A stretch of 59,395 nucleotides of DNA from JAWLHA01 sp041690535. GTDB lineage: Bacteria > Pseudomonadota > Gammaproteobacteria > Thiohalomonadales > Thiohalomonadaceae. Position 1 is the stretch's first letter, and each line of letters opens with the position of its first letter. A program made the translations under genes and the position numbers. Under the pieces are notes generated by a model, which saw nothing but the letters and a program-made list of their open reading frames with translations, did not search any database and was not told the origin of the DNA. This document shows, piece after piece, positions 1-8,167 of the stretch. The stretch spans positions 1 to 59,395 of the forward strand of contig JAWLHA010000024.1 in the NCBI GenBank assembly GCA_041690535.1. Direction: 5' to 3'.

Positions 1-134
1 TAAGTTTTTGAAAGCAGGTCGTCGGCCGCATGGACGCGGTCGTCGAGCGTACAGGGATGTATTCACAGCGGACCTGCTTTCAAGGACTTACGTCGCTCAC
101 AGCACGGCCGTGACGTTCGTATGCGTTCACCCTG
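1..134 (-). repeat. Family A CAGGGT element, left end cut by window edge
   Basis: This is a copy of a dispersed element whose full form is 166 bp (28917-29082 and 50853-51018). It matches the 50853 copy from its 33rd base onward, so about 32 bases lie outside the window. Visible are the inner arm GAAAGCAGGT, the variable core, the matching arm ACCTGCTTTCAAGGACTTAC, the long right arm with CAGCACGGCCGTGACG, and the terminal repeat GTATGCGTTCACCCTG ending at 134. The strand given here means the long arm lies on the right. It sits just upstream of the hemerythrin gene. Confidence 0.9.
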
Positions 135-217
135 GAGGAAGAGTAGGTCCGATTGACTGCTCACACGAAAATATGTGTGAGTTGGTCAGGAGTTTTTTTG
201 ACTGGGGAGGGGAAAAG

Positions 218-649
218 ATGCCGATGGTGGATTGGAACGACAAGTACAGTGTGGAGATCCAGGAGATCGACGAGCAGCACAAGGTGCTGGTCGAGCTCAT
301 CAACCGGCTCTACGACGCGATTGCCGCCAAGAAGGACGTGGAGCAGATGGGGAAGATCATGGACGAACTGGTGGACTACACCAAGACCCACTTCGCGGTG
401 GAAGAGGCGCTGATGCGCGTGTTGCAGTACCCGGACTATGAGCCGCACAAGGCCATTCACGACAGAATCGTGGCCCAGGTGGTCGACTTCCAGACCAAGT
501 TTCACGCGGGAGACCGCGGGATGGGGATGGAGTTGCTGATGTTCCTGAAAAACTGGCTGTTCGATCACATCAACAAGATCGACAAGTCCTACGTCCCCCA
601 CTTCACCAAGCAGGGGGTGAAGAAGAGTTGGTTGCGGAAGTTCTGGTAG
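218..649 (+). CDS. Bacteriohemerythrin
   Basis: This is a cytoplasmic four-helix-bundle protein with an O2-binding di-iron site. Bacterial hemerythrins of this size are thought to carry or sense oxygen. All seven canonical iron ligands are visible in the 143-residue product: H21 (DEQHK), H58 and E62 (HFAVE), H77 and H81 (HKAIH), H117 and D122 (HINKID). The start at 218 is chosen because GGGGAGGGG lies just upstream and the N-terminus MPMVDW is typical. The reading frame stays open upstream to base 8, but that part is family A repeat sequence. A strong hairpin follows the gene, so it is probably monocistronic. Confidence 0.95.
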   Translation: MPMVDWNDKYSVEIQEIDEQHKVLVELINRLYDAIAAKKDVEQMGKIMDELVDYTKTHFAVEEALMRVLQYPDYEPHKAIHDRIVAQVVDFQTKFHAGDRGMGMELLMFLKNWLFDHINKIDKSYVPHFTKQGVKKSWLRKFW

Positions 650-658
650 CCGAATCCC

Positions 659-694
659 GGTGAAACAGGCCGCCTGAGCGCGGCCTGTTTCACC
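659..694. terminator. Hairpin after hemerythrin gene
   Basis: This is a perfect 15-bp inverted repeat (GGTGAAACAGGCCGC and its complement) with a 6-base loop, starting 10 bases after the stop codon. There is no long T run, so termination is likely but not certain. It also faces the convergent gene ending at 772 and may serve both strands. Confidence 0.7.
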
Positions 695-771
695 TCCGCT
701 TCATGGGGCGGCGTGGCCCTGCTTCGGAGCGTGGGCCACCCGGGGTGGCCCGACGCTCCGCATCCGACGCA

Positions 772-1851
772 TTACTCGACGGCGTAGAGGCTGCCATCCG
801 AGCTGGTGAAGTAGATGGCCTTCTCCTCCAGTACCGGCGCCGAGGTCATGGCCCCATCGGTACGGAACTCCCAAAGCTTCGCGCCGTTCTCCAGGCCGAG
901 GGCGTACAGCTTTCCGTCGTAGCTGCCCACGTAGGCCACGGCATTGGCCACGGCGGCGCCGCCGACCACCCAATCAGCGGCACGAAATTTCCAGCGGGGC
1001 CGGTGGGTCGTGCGATCAAGGGCGTAGAGCTGGCCATCCTGGCTGCCGAAGAGCACAAGGGCTTTGGTGACGGCGGGGGCGCTGCTGATGGGGCCCTCGG
1101 CACGGTAGCGCCACTGCTGCTGGCCGGTATTGACGTCCAGCGCATACAGCCAGCCGTCATCGTTTCCGATGTGAACGAGTCCGTTGGCCACGGCCGGTGA
1201 GGATTGGATCGGTGCGCCGGTGCTGTACCGCCACCGCTCGATGCCGCCCTCGGCCGTGACCGCGTAGACCCGCCCGTCATTGGCACCGAAGTACACCAGG
1301 CCGCCGGCCACCGCCGGGGAGGAGTAAATGGAACCCTCCGAGGAGTAACGCCAGCGCTCCCTGCCCGTCTCGGCTTCCACCGCGTAGAGGTCGCCCGCGG
1401 AGTTGCCGAAGTAGAGCACTCCATCCATCAACGCCGGTGAAGTGGTCACGGATCCGCTGGAGGCGAATGACCACACCTCCTGTCCCGTTTGGACGTTGAT
1501 GGCGTAGAACTTGCCATCGTGGCTGCCTACGAACACCCGCTCCTCGGTGACCGCCGGGGCCCCCCCGACGATACCTCCGGTCTTGAAGCGCCACAGTTCC
1601 CGGCCGTTGTCTGCTCCGATCGCAAAGAGATAACCGTCACGGTTGCCAAAGAACACTCGCTCCCCATGGACTGTGGGCGATGTCTTGACCGGCGAGCGGC
1701 TGTCGAATTTCCACCGGATGCGGTTGAGTTGCCGGACCGGTTCGACGTCGTAGACACCGGTGTGGGCCGGTTCGCCACGATACATGGCCAGCTTGGGGGC
1801 GCCGCAGCCGGAGAGCGCGGCCGCGCAAAGCACGAAGGCGAGTGTTCGCAT
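772..1851 (-). CDS. PQQ-repeat beta-propeller lipoprotein
   Basis: This is a predicted lipoprotein of 359 residues. The signal peptide ends in LSGC with the lipidated cysteine at residue 16. About eight blades follow, each with a W-x-[FY] start and a later [VL]YFGSxDGxLYA core, as in PQQ-like propellers such as BamB. Such propellers act as scaffolds in the periplasm and usually do not bind PQQ. The longer upstream reading frame (to 2052) is rejected because the lipoprotein signal begins at the ATG ending at 1851. It is divergent from the RND operon starting at 1938. It is not called bamB because it lacks the usual der/hisS neighbours. Confidence 0.85.
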   Translation of the reverse strand: MRTLAFVLCAAALSGCGAPKLAMYRGEPAHTGVYDVEPVRQLNRIRWKFDSRSPVKTSPTVHGERVFFGNRDGYLFAIGADNGRELWRFKTGGIVGGAPAVTEERVFVGSHDGKFYAINVQTGQEVWSFASSGSVTTSPALMDGVLYFGNSAGDLYAVEAETGRERWRYSSEGSIYSSPAVAGGLVYFGANDGRVYAVTAEGGIERWRYSTGAPIQSSPAVANGLVHIGNDDGWLYALDVNTGQQQWRYRAEGPISSAPAVTKALVLFGSQDGQLYALDRTTHRPRWKFRAADWVVGGAAVANAVAYVGSYDGKLYALGLENGAKLWEFRTDGAMTSAPVLEEKAIYFTSSDGSLYAVE

Positions 1852-1937
1852 TGCTATCCTCCTTGTTGTTGACGCGATTGTACTGACACGGTGCCGTGCG
1901 CGCACCCCCGCCGCAACAGAGGAAGCTCCGGCCACCC

Positions 1938-2996
1938 ATGAAGCGTTCCTATTGGATTGCCCTGGCGGTCTTGCTGGTGGTGGCCGCATGGCTGCTGACG
2001 GGGCGCTTTGCCGGTGACCGGGAGGCGGTGGACGGGCGCGCTGTCGCAGCACCAGAGAGACAACCCATGCGGGTGCGGGTGGTGGAGAGCGTCGCCGAAT
2101 CAGTGACCCAGGAGGTGGTGATCCACGGCACCACCGCCCCCACGCGCCAGGTCACCTTGAAAGCCGAAACCGCCGGCCGGGTTGCCGAGCTGCCCGCCGC
2201 TCGCGGCACGGCCGTGCGGGCGGGCGAGGTGGTGGTGCGACTCGACCCTGAAAACCGCGAGGCACAGCTGGCGGAGGCGCGGGCGCTGGTGGATCTGCGG
2301 CGCTTGGAGTATCGGGCGGTGCAGTCGCTCAGAAAGCAGGGGCTGCAAGAGGAGCGCCAGCTCGCGGAGGCGAAAGCCCTGCTGGAGAGTGCCCGCGCTC
2401 AGCTGCAGGGCATCGAACTGGATCTTCGCCGCACTGCCATTCGCAGCCCTTTTGATGCGGTGCTCGATACCCGCGCAGTGGAAGTGGGGGACTATGTTTC
2501 GGTGGCCGACCCGGTGGCGACGGTGGCACAACTCGACCCCTTCATCGTCACCGGCCAGGTCTCCGAACAGCAGATCGGGTTGCTGCGCACGGGGGGCTTC
2601 GGGACCGCCCGCATCGTTGGGGGGCAGAGCCTGAAGGGGGTCATCCGGTATATCGGAGCCCTGGCTGATCCTGCCACCCGCACGTTCACGGTCGAGCTGG
2701 AGGTGCCCAATCCCGAAGGGCGCCGTCTGGCCGGGGTGACTGCCGATATCCGCGTACCGGTAGCGGAGCTGCGTGCTCATCGTCTTCCCGCCTCGGTCCT
2801 GACCCTGGGGGAATCGGGCAACATCGGCGTCAAGGCGGTGGATGCGTCCGGTGTGGTGCGCCATCACCAGGGGCAGATCGTGCGGGCGACCCCCGAATTC
2901 CTCTGGCTGAGCGGACTTCCCGAGCGTTTGCTGGTGGTCGTGGTGGGGCAGGGGTTTGTCCAGCCGGGAGAGCAGGTGCAGCCGGTGTTCGAATAG
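1938..2996 (+). CDS. RND efflux periplasmic adaptor (membrane fusion protein)
   Basis: This is a 352-residue HlyD/AcrA-type adaptor that would bridge the inner-membrane RND pump encoded immediately downstream to an outer-membrane channel. An N-terminal membrane anchor (about residues 4-22) is followed by a lipoyl-like half motif, a helical hairpin rich in Ala, Glu and Arg (about residues 90-150), the second lipoyl half and a beta-barrel domain. The ATG at 1938 is chosen because the hydrophobic anchor begins there. Only two bases separate its stop from the next start, so the two genes are cotranscribed. No outer-membrane factor gene is nearby. Confidence 0.9.
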   Translation: MKRSYWIALAVLLVVAAWLLTGRFAGDREAVDGRAVAAPERQPMRVRVVESVAESVTQEVVIHGTTAPTRQVTLKAETAGRVAELPAARGTAVRAGEVVVRLDPENREAQLAEARALVDLRRLEYRAVQSLRKQGLQEERQLAEAKALLESARAQLQGIELDLRRTAIRSPFDAVLDTRAVEVGDYVSVADPVATVAQLDPFIVTGQVSEQQIGLLRTGGFGTARIVGGQSLKGVIRYIGALADPATRTFTVELEVPNPEGRRLAGVTADIRVPVAELRAHRLPASVLTLGESGNIGVKAVDASGVVRHHQGQIVRATPEFLWLSGLPERLLVVVVGQGFVQPGEQVQPVFE

Positions 2997-2998
2997 GT

Positions 2999-5900
2999 AT
3001 GGGCGCCCTCATCGACGCCGCTCTGGCCCACAGCCGCACGGTGTTGTTGGTGCTCCTGGTGCTGCTTGTTGCCGGCACCATCGCCTATGTGGACATCCCC
3101 AAGGAGGCCGCTCCGGACGTCCCCATCCCCATCATTTTCATTTCCATGACCCACGAGGGGATCTCGCCCGAGGATGCCGAACGTCTGCTGGTGCGTCCCA
3201 TGGAGAGGGAGCTTCAGTCCATCGAGGGGCTGAAGGAGATGCGTGCCACCGCGAGCGAAGGGCTCGCCGCCATCACCCTGGAGTTCACTGCCGGCTTCGA
3301 CAGCGACAAGGCACTGGCCGATGTACGCGAGGCGGTGGACCTGGCCAAGGTGGAACTCCCCGCGGATACCGAGGAGCCCATCGTGGAGGAGGTCAACGTA
3401 GCCCTCTTTCCGGTGCTGGTGGTCACCCTCTCGGGCGAGGTGCCCGAGCGCACCCTGGTGACCCTCGCCCGGGACCTGCAGGACAAGATCGAGGCGCTCA
3501 CCCCGGTGCTGGAGGCCGACATCGCAGGGGATCGGGAGGATGTGGTCGAGGTGATTGTCGACCCGGTAGTGCTCGACAGCTATCAGATCTCCTACGAGGA
3601 ACTCATCGGCTTCGTTCAGCGCAACAATCGCCTGGTGGCGGCCGGCGCCCTCGATACCGGCCGGGGCCGGTTTGCGGTCAAGGTCCCGGGGTTGCTCGAG
3701 AGCGCGGCGGACGTGCTGGAGCTGCCGGTGAAGGTGAGCGGCGATCGCGTGGTCACCTTTGCGGACGTGGCGGACGTGCGGCGCACCTTCAAGGACCCGG
3801 AGGGTTTTTCCCGGGTGAACGGCCGCCCGGCCATCAGCCTTGAGGTCTCCAAGCGCATTGGTGAGAACATCATCGAGACCAGTGCACTGGTGAAGGGGCT
3901 GGTGGCTTCCGAGCAGCCGCTCTGGCCTTTGGGCATCGAGGTGAGCTTCTCCCAGGACCAGGCGGAGGATGTGCGCACCATGCTGCGCGACCTGCAGAAC
4001 AACGTCCTCTCCGCGGTGGTGCTGGTGATGGTGGTGATCGTCGCAGCCCTTGGGCTGCGCACCGCCGGCCTGGTGGGCCTGGCCATCCCCGGTTCGTTCC
4101 TCACGGGCATTCTCCTCCTGTACGCCATGGGGCTGACCATCAACATTGTGGTGCTCTTCAGCCTCATCATGGCCGTGGGCATGCTCATCGACGGTGCGGT
4201 GGTGGTGACCGAATATGCCGATCGCAAGATGGCCGAGGGAATGCCCCCCATCGGCGCCTACGGCGCGGCGGCCAAGCGTATGGGCTGGCCCATCACCAGC
4301 GCCACCGCCACCACCCTGGCGGCGTTCACACCCCTGCTGTTCTGGCCCGGGGTGGTGGGGGAGTTCATGCGCTTTCTCCCCATCACCCTGCTCAGCACCC
4401 TCTCGGCTTCTCTCGCCATGGCGCTCATCTTCGTTCCCGTGCTCGGCGCGCTGGTCGGCCGGCGCAGCGAGGCCAACGAGGCGGCGCTGAGGAGCCTGAC
4501 CGCCGCGGAGGGGGGGGAGCTGCACGAGATCGACGGCATGACGGGGTGGTATGTGCGTTTCCTGGAGCGGGCGCTACGCCACGCCGGCAAGGTGGTCGCC
4601 GGGGCGGTCGCCCTGCTGCTGGTGGTCTACGCCGCCTATGGGCTGTTCGGCAAGGGGGTGGAGTTTTTCCCCAGCGTGGAGCCGGAGCGCGCCAGCGTCA
4701 AGGTGCGGGCCCGGGGCAACTTCTCCGTGGCCGAGCAGGATGCCCTGGTGCGCAAGGTCGAGCGGGTCATCCTTGAAACGGAGGGGGTGGCGACAGTCTA
4801 TGCGCGCAGCGGCATTCGACTGCGGGGTCAGGACCTGACGGAGGATACCATCGGCGTGATACAGATGGAGTTCGAGGAGTGGCAGGTGCGTCAGCCCGCA
4901 GCGGAGATCATCCGCAGTGTGCGCGATCGCACCGCCGAACTTCCGGGGCTGGTGATCGAGGTGCGCGAACAGGAGTCCGGTCCCCAGGTGGGCAAACCGA
5001 TCCAGCTGGAACTCAGTGCGCGCGACCCGGCCCTGTTGCCCGAGGCGGTGGCCATCGTGCGCGCCCGCCTGGAACAGATGGGGGACTTGGTGGACATCGA
5101 GGACACCCGCCCCGTGCCCGGCATCGAGTGGGAGATTGCCGTGGACCGGGCCCAGGCGGGACGCTTTGGTGCCGACGTGCTCACCGTGGGCAACGCGGTG
5201 CAGTTGGTGACCAATGGCATCAAGGTGGCCGACTACCGGCCAGAGGACGCTGACGATGAGGTGGATATCATCGTGCGCTGGCCCTACGATTCGCGGGATC
5301 TGGTTTCCCTGGATCGCCTGCGCGTCAACACCGTCCACGGCTTGGTGCCCATCAGCAACTTTGTGGAGCGGCGCCCCACTCCCAAGGTGGGCACCATTGA
5401 GCGCACCGATGGCCGGAGGGTGATGAGCGTGCGGGCCGACGTGAAACAGGGCGTGCTGCCTGCCGACAAGGTCCAGGAGATCCGCCGGTGGCTGGCCGAA
5501 GAGCGACCCCTGGATGCACGGGTGGAGGTGCGCTTCAAGGGGGAAGAGGAGGAGCAGCGGGAGTCCCGGCAGTTCCTCGGCAGCGCCTTCGGCGCCGCCC
5601 TGTTTCTCATGGCAATCATTCTGGTTACCCAATTCAACAGCTTTTATCAGGCGCTCCTGATCCTCACCGCCGTCCTCTTCTCCACCATCGGCGTCCTGTT
5701 GGGGCTGCTGACCACCGGTCAGCCCTTCGGCATCGTCATGACGGGAATCGGGGTCATTGCTTTGGCGGGCATTGTGGTGAACAACAACATCGTGCTCATC
5801 GACACCTTCAACGTCCTGCGCCGGGGCGGCACCCCAGTGGTGGAGGCGATCCTGCGCACCGCGGCCCAGCGCCTGCGCCCGGTGCTGCTGACCACCGTCA

Positions 5901-6136
5901 CGACCGTGCTGGGCCTGCTGCCCATGGTGCTGGGGGTCAATATCGACCTGCTGCGCCGCCAGGTGGAAATCGGGGCCCCCTCCACGCAGTGGTGGACGCA
6001 GCTGGCCACTGCCGTGGCCGGCGGTCTAACCTTCGCCACGCTGTTGACGTTGTTGCTTACCCCCTGCCTGCTGCTTCTGGGGGAGAGTGCCGCGCGTCGG
6101 CTCGCGAGACGGCTCGGGCAGCACCGCGCCCGATAA
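2999..6136 (+). CDS. RND family efflux transporter, inner-membrane pump
   Basis: This is a 1045-residue proton-driven pump of the AcrB/CzcA superfamily. It has the usual layout: one N-terminal membrane helix, a large periplasmic loop, six helices around residues 335-540, a second large loop, and five C-terminal helices. The helix-4 motif MLIDGAVVV (about residues 392-402) keeps one of the two aspartates used in proton relay, as in pumps with an Asp-Gly pair. The C-terminal GIVVNNNIVLID segment is also typical. The substrate cannot be inferred. The stop overlaps an ATG (TAATG) that could start a small downstream gene. Confidence 0.95.
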   Translation: MGALIDAALAHSRTVLLVLLVLLVAGTIAYVDIPKEAAPDVPIPIIFISMTHEGISPEDAERLLVRPMERELQSIEGLKEMRATASEGLAAITLEFTAGFDSDKALADVREAVDLAKVELPADTEEPIVEEVNVALFPVLVVTLSGEVPERTLVTLARDLQDKIEALTPVLEADIAGDREDVVEVIVDPVVLDSYQISYEELIGFVQRNNRLVAAGALDTGRGRFAVKVPGLLESAADVLELPVKVSGDRVVTFADVADVRRTFKDPEGFSRVNGRPAISLEVSKRIGENIIETSALVKGLVASEQPLWPLGIEVSFSQDQAEDVRTMLRDLQNNVLSAVVLVMVVIVAALGLRTAGLVGLAIPGSFLTGILLLYAMGLTINIVVLFSLIMAVGMLIDGAVVVTEYADRKMAEGMPPIGAYGAAAKRMGWPITSATATTLAAFTPLLFWPGVVGEFMRFLPITLLSTLSASLAMALIFVPVLGALVGRRSEANEAALRSLTAAEGGELHEIDGMTGWYVRFLERALRHAGKVVAGAVALLLVVYAAYGLFGKGVEFFPSVEPERASVKVRARGNFSVAEQDALVRKVERVILETEGVATVYARSGIRLRGQDLTEDTIGVIQMEFEEWQVRQPAAEIIRSVRDRTAELPGLVIEVREQESGPQVGKPIQLELSARDPALLPEAVAIVRARLEQMGDLVDIEDTRPVPGIEWEIAVDRAQAGRFGADVLTVGNAVQLVTNGIKVADYRPEDADDEVDIIVRWPYDSRDLVSLDRLRVNTVHGLVPISNFVERRPTPKVGTIERTDGRRVMSVRADVKQGVLPADKVQEIRRWLAEERPLDARVEVRFKGEEEEQRESRQFLGSAFGAALFLMAIILVTQFNSFYQALLILTAVLFSTIGVLLGLLTTGQPFGIVMTGIGVIALAGIVVNNNIVLIDTFNVLRRGGTPVVEAILRTAAQRLRPVLLTTVTTVLGLLPMVLGVNIDLLRRQVEIGAPSTQWWTQLATAVAGGLTFATLLTLLLTPCLLLLGESAARRLARRLGQHRAR

Positions 6137-6444
6137 TGGGGCGACCGGCACTCCTGGCCCCGGTTGTCACACTTTGCGCTGGCCGACGCAGCGGAGCGGG
6201 CTATGCCGCGGAGGCCTGGGGAACGGTGCCGAACGCCACCGCCGCCGAGCGGCTGGAGCCCTCCCCGACAGGGCGGTATAGTAGGCAGGCCGAAGAGGCG
6301 CGGGAACAGCAAGGCGCCGTGAACCTCTGGCGGCCTGGACCCCGCGGGAATGAAAGGGAGCAATGGAGGTCCGCTTTTGGGGGCAGGGTGGATGTGGGGG
6401 CTGTTTTACGAGTGGTGAACCAATGGCGAGAGGTTACCAGTTAG
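6136..6444 (+). CDS. Possible small protein coupled to RND pump
   Basis: This is an open frame of 102 codons. It begins with an ATG overlapping the pump stop codon (TAATG) and ends inside the start of the methyltransferase gene. The N-terminus MGRPALLAPVVTL is weakly signal-peptide-like, and the remainder is Arg/Glu-rich with no domain I recognise. Exact filling of the gap and the stop-start overlap favour a gene. The lack of any recognisable homology favours chance. It may instead be a decayed remnant. Confidence 0.3.
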   Translation: MGRPALLAPVVTLCAGRRSGAGYAAEAWGTVPNATAAERLEPSPTGRYSRQAEEAREQQGAVNLWRPGPRGNEREQWRSAFGGRVDVGAVLRVVNQWREVTS

Positions 6445-7178
6445 ATTTTTCAAAGCAGCACCCCGACATGTTCGAGGTCCAGGGACGTGAGCGGAAGGCG
6501 CGCACCATGCTTGCGGTTCTCCAGGAGTTTCGGGGGACGAGTCTGTCGGGCGACGCTGTACTCAATGTGGGCGGTTCGGCAGGCATCATCGACAACTACC
6601 TCTCGGAATACGTGGGGCGAGTGGTGGGGCTGGACATCGATGCGATCGCCGTCAAGCATGCTCACGACACCTATCGAAAGGAGAACCTCCACGCCCTTGT
6701 AGCTGATGCACTGCGGTTGCCGTTTGCCTCGGAAAGCTTTGACGTCGTAATCTGCTCTCACGTTTACGAGCATGTTCCTGATGCCCGCAAGATGATGGCG
6801 GAGATCGATCGCGTCCTGAAGGTTGGCGGCGTCTGCTACTTCGCCGCTGGAAACAGACTGGCAGTGCACGAGCCCCATTACCAACTGCCGTTTCTCTCCA
6901 TTTTGCCCCGGCCTCTGGCCCATCTCTATCTTCGGGCGTTGGGCAAGGGAACTCACTACTACGAGAAACACCTCACCTACTGGGGGCTGAAGTCCCTGGC
7001 CGGGAGGTTTCGATGTCATGACTACACTGCGAAGATCATCGCCGATCCCCGCAGGTATCAGGCCGACTACATGCTGCGCCCGGGCAGCCGGAAGCAAGCT
7101 GTCGCCACCCTCGTTTCCAGCCACCTCAACTGGCTGACACCTGGGTACATCTGGCTTCTGGAAAAGGTGCCGGGATAG
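6423..7178 (+). CDS. Class I SAM-dependent methyltransferase
   Basis: This is a 251-residue methyltransferase of the UbiE/Methyltransf_11 type. Motif I is VLNVGGSAG (residues 46-54), the acidic ribose-binding residue is D71 in GLDID, and motif IV is VVICSHVYEHV, followed by the post-motif stretch RVLKVGGVCYF. The substrate is unknown. The C-terminal third (with HYYEKHLTYWGL) resembles methyltransferases found in sugar or lipid gene clusters. The ATG at 6423 is chosen because the conserved start MARGYQLDF begins there. An earlier in-frame ATG at 6363 has AAAGGGAG two bases away and cannot be excluded. Confidence 0.85.
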   Translation: MARGYQLDFSKQHPDMFEVQGRERKARTMLAVLQEFRGTSLSGDAVLNVGGSAGIIDNYLSEYVGRVVGLDIDAIAVKHAHDTYRKENLHALVADALRLPFASESFDVVICSHVYEHVPDARKMMAEIDRVLKVGGVCYFAAGNRLAVHEPHYQLPFLSILPRPLAHLYLRALGKGTHYYEKHLTYWGLKSLAGRFRCHDYTAKIIADPRRYQADYMLRPGSRKQAVATLVSSHLNWLTPGYIWLLEKVPG

Positions 7179-7248
7179 CATGGCCCTCTCCTGTGCCCCT
7201 TGCACGGCGCTGCATGGGGGCGCACCGCAATGCACCGAGGGCTGAGCT

Positions 7249-7283
7249 CAGCACGGCCGTGACGTGCGTATGCGTTTACCCTG
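7249..7283 (-). repeat. Family A element, right-end remnant
   Basis: Only the outer right arm remains: CAGCACGGCCGTGACG followed by the terminal repeat GTATGCGTTTACCCTG. The 8-mer GCTGAGCT flanks it directly on both sides (7241-7248 and 7284-7291). This suggests a complete insertion that later lost its interior, perhaps by recombination between CAG triplets. The rest of the 7179-7360 spacer has nothing recognisable except a TATAGT at 7325-7330 that could be a -10 for the MCE cluster. Confidence 0.85.
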
Positions 7284-7360
7284 GCTGAGCTGGTCAAAGG
7301 CGAGCACGGGGCCGCAGGTGGCGCTATAGTGGGCCGGTTGCGCAGAGGCAGAGACATTTG

Positions 7361-8167
7361 GTGAGCGAGTCCGATCAACTGACATTTGCACGGCTGACGG
7401 GCATTCTCGGCCGACGCACCATCGAAGGCGGTCTCTATCTCGTCGATCTCACCGCCTTTGTCCTGAGCGTGATGAAAGGGTGGCGGCGGGGGCGGCTCTT
7501 GAACCGCGCCACCTACTCCTCCGTGATCGGTCAAACCATCTTCACCGGGGTCGATGCGCTTCCCACGGTGACGCTGCTCAGCTTCATCTTCGGGGTCAGC
7601 ATCACCGCACAGCTCATAACGATCCTCCAGGCGGTGGGGAGCGAGAGTGAGGTGGTGGATATCCTCACCCGGGTGGTCGCCCTGGAGCTTGGGCCCCTGC
7701 TGACGGCGATCGTGGTCATTGGCCGTTCCGGCTCTGCTATCGCCGTCGATCTCGGCAACATGCGGCTCAACCGCGAAATGGAGGGGCTGGAGCTGCTTGG
7801 CATGGACGTGAACAGCTTCTTCATCACCCCCCGGCTTATCGGCGTGACGGTGTCCCAGTTGGTCCTGGCCGTCTACTTTTCCGTGTTCGCGACAGTGGTC
7901 GGCCTGGGAGCGGGGGCCTTGTTCGGCTCGGTGGGCTTTTTCAAGTACCTCGTTGCGATCCCTCTGGCTTTCGATCCTCTCCACCTGCTGGTCTTCCTGA
8001 TCAAGAATCTGGCGTTCGGTCTTATCGTGGGGGCGACGGCCTGCTTTCACGGGTTGCAGGTGACGGTCTCCAGCACAGAGGTTCCTCAGCAGACGCAGCG
8101 GGCCATCGTCAATAGCCTGACCCTGGTTTTCATCCTGGACGGACTGATGGTACTGGCGTTGCTATGA
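7361..8167 (+). CDS. MlaE-family ABC lipid transporter permease (second MCE system)
   Basis: This is a 268-residue integral membrane permease of the MlaE/YrbE family. About five hydrophobic segments are visible, with the family-typical core ALELGPLLTAIVVIGRSGSA (about residues 105-125) followed by MRLNREMEGLELLGMD. It would form the inner-membrane channel for lipids passed to or from the MCE protein encoded two genes downstream. The start is TTG 7358 or GTG 7361, and neither has a strong ribosome site. The stop overlaps the next ATG by four bases. It is a paralogue of the mlaE at 51879. Confidence 0.85.
   Translation: MSESDQLTFARLTGILGRRTIEGGLYLVDLTAFVLSVMKGWRRGRLLNRATYSSVIGQTIFTGVDALPTVTLLSFIFGVSITAQLITILQAVGSESEVVDILTRVVALELGPLLTAIVVIGRSGSAIAVDLGNMRLNREMEGLELLGMDVNSFFITPRLIGVTVSQLVLAVYFSVFATVVGLGAGALFGSVGFFKYLVAIPLAFDPLHLLVFLIKNLAFGLIVGATACFHGLQVTVSSTEVPQQTQRAIVNSLTLVFILDGLMVLALL

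Noticed and set aside
8..217. 70-residue N-terminal extension of the hemerythrin frame
   Set aside because: It lies in family A repeat DNA; the same peptide pattern recurs wherever a copy occurs, and the start at 218 has a good ribosome site.
772..1851. Naming the PQQ-repeat lipoprotein bamB
   Set aside because: The fold is similar, but neighbours differ from the usual der/hisS setting and many PQQ-repeat lipoproteins are not BamB.
2864..4525. 553-codon open frame on the minus strand opposite the RND pump
   Set aside because: It is a GC-rich shadow with His/Gln/Gly-rich composition; the plus-strand frame encodes a clear RND transporter.
7325..7330. TATAGT as a firm promoter for the MCE cluster
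   Set aside because: No acceptable -35 lies at 16-18 bases; it is mentioned only as a possible -10.
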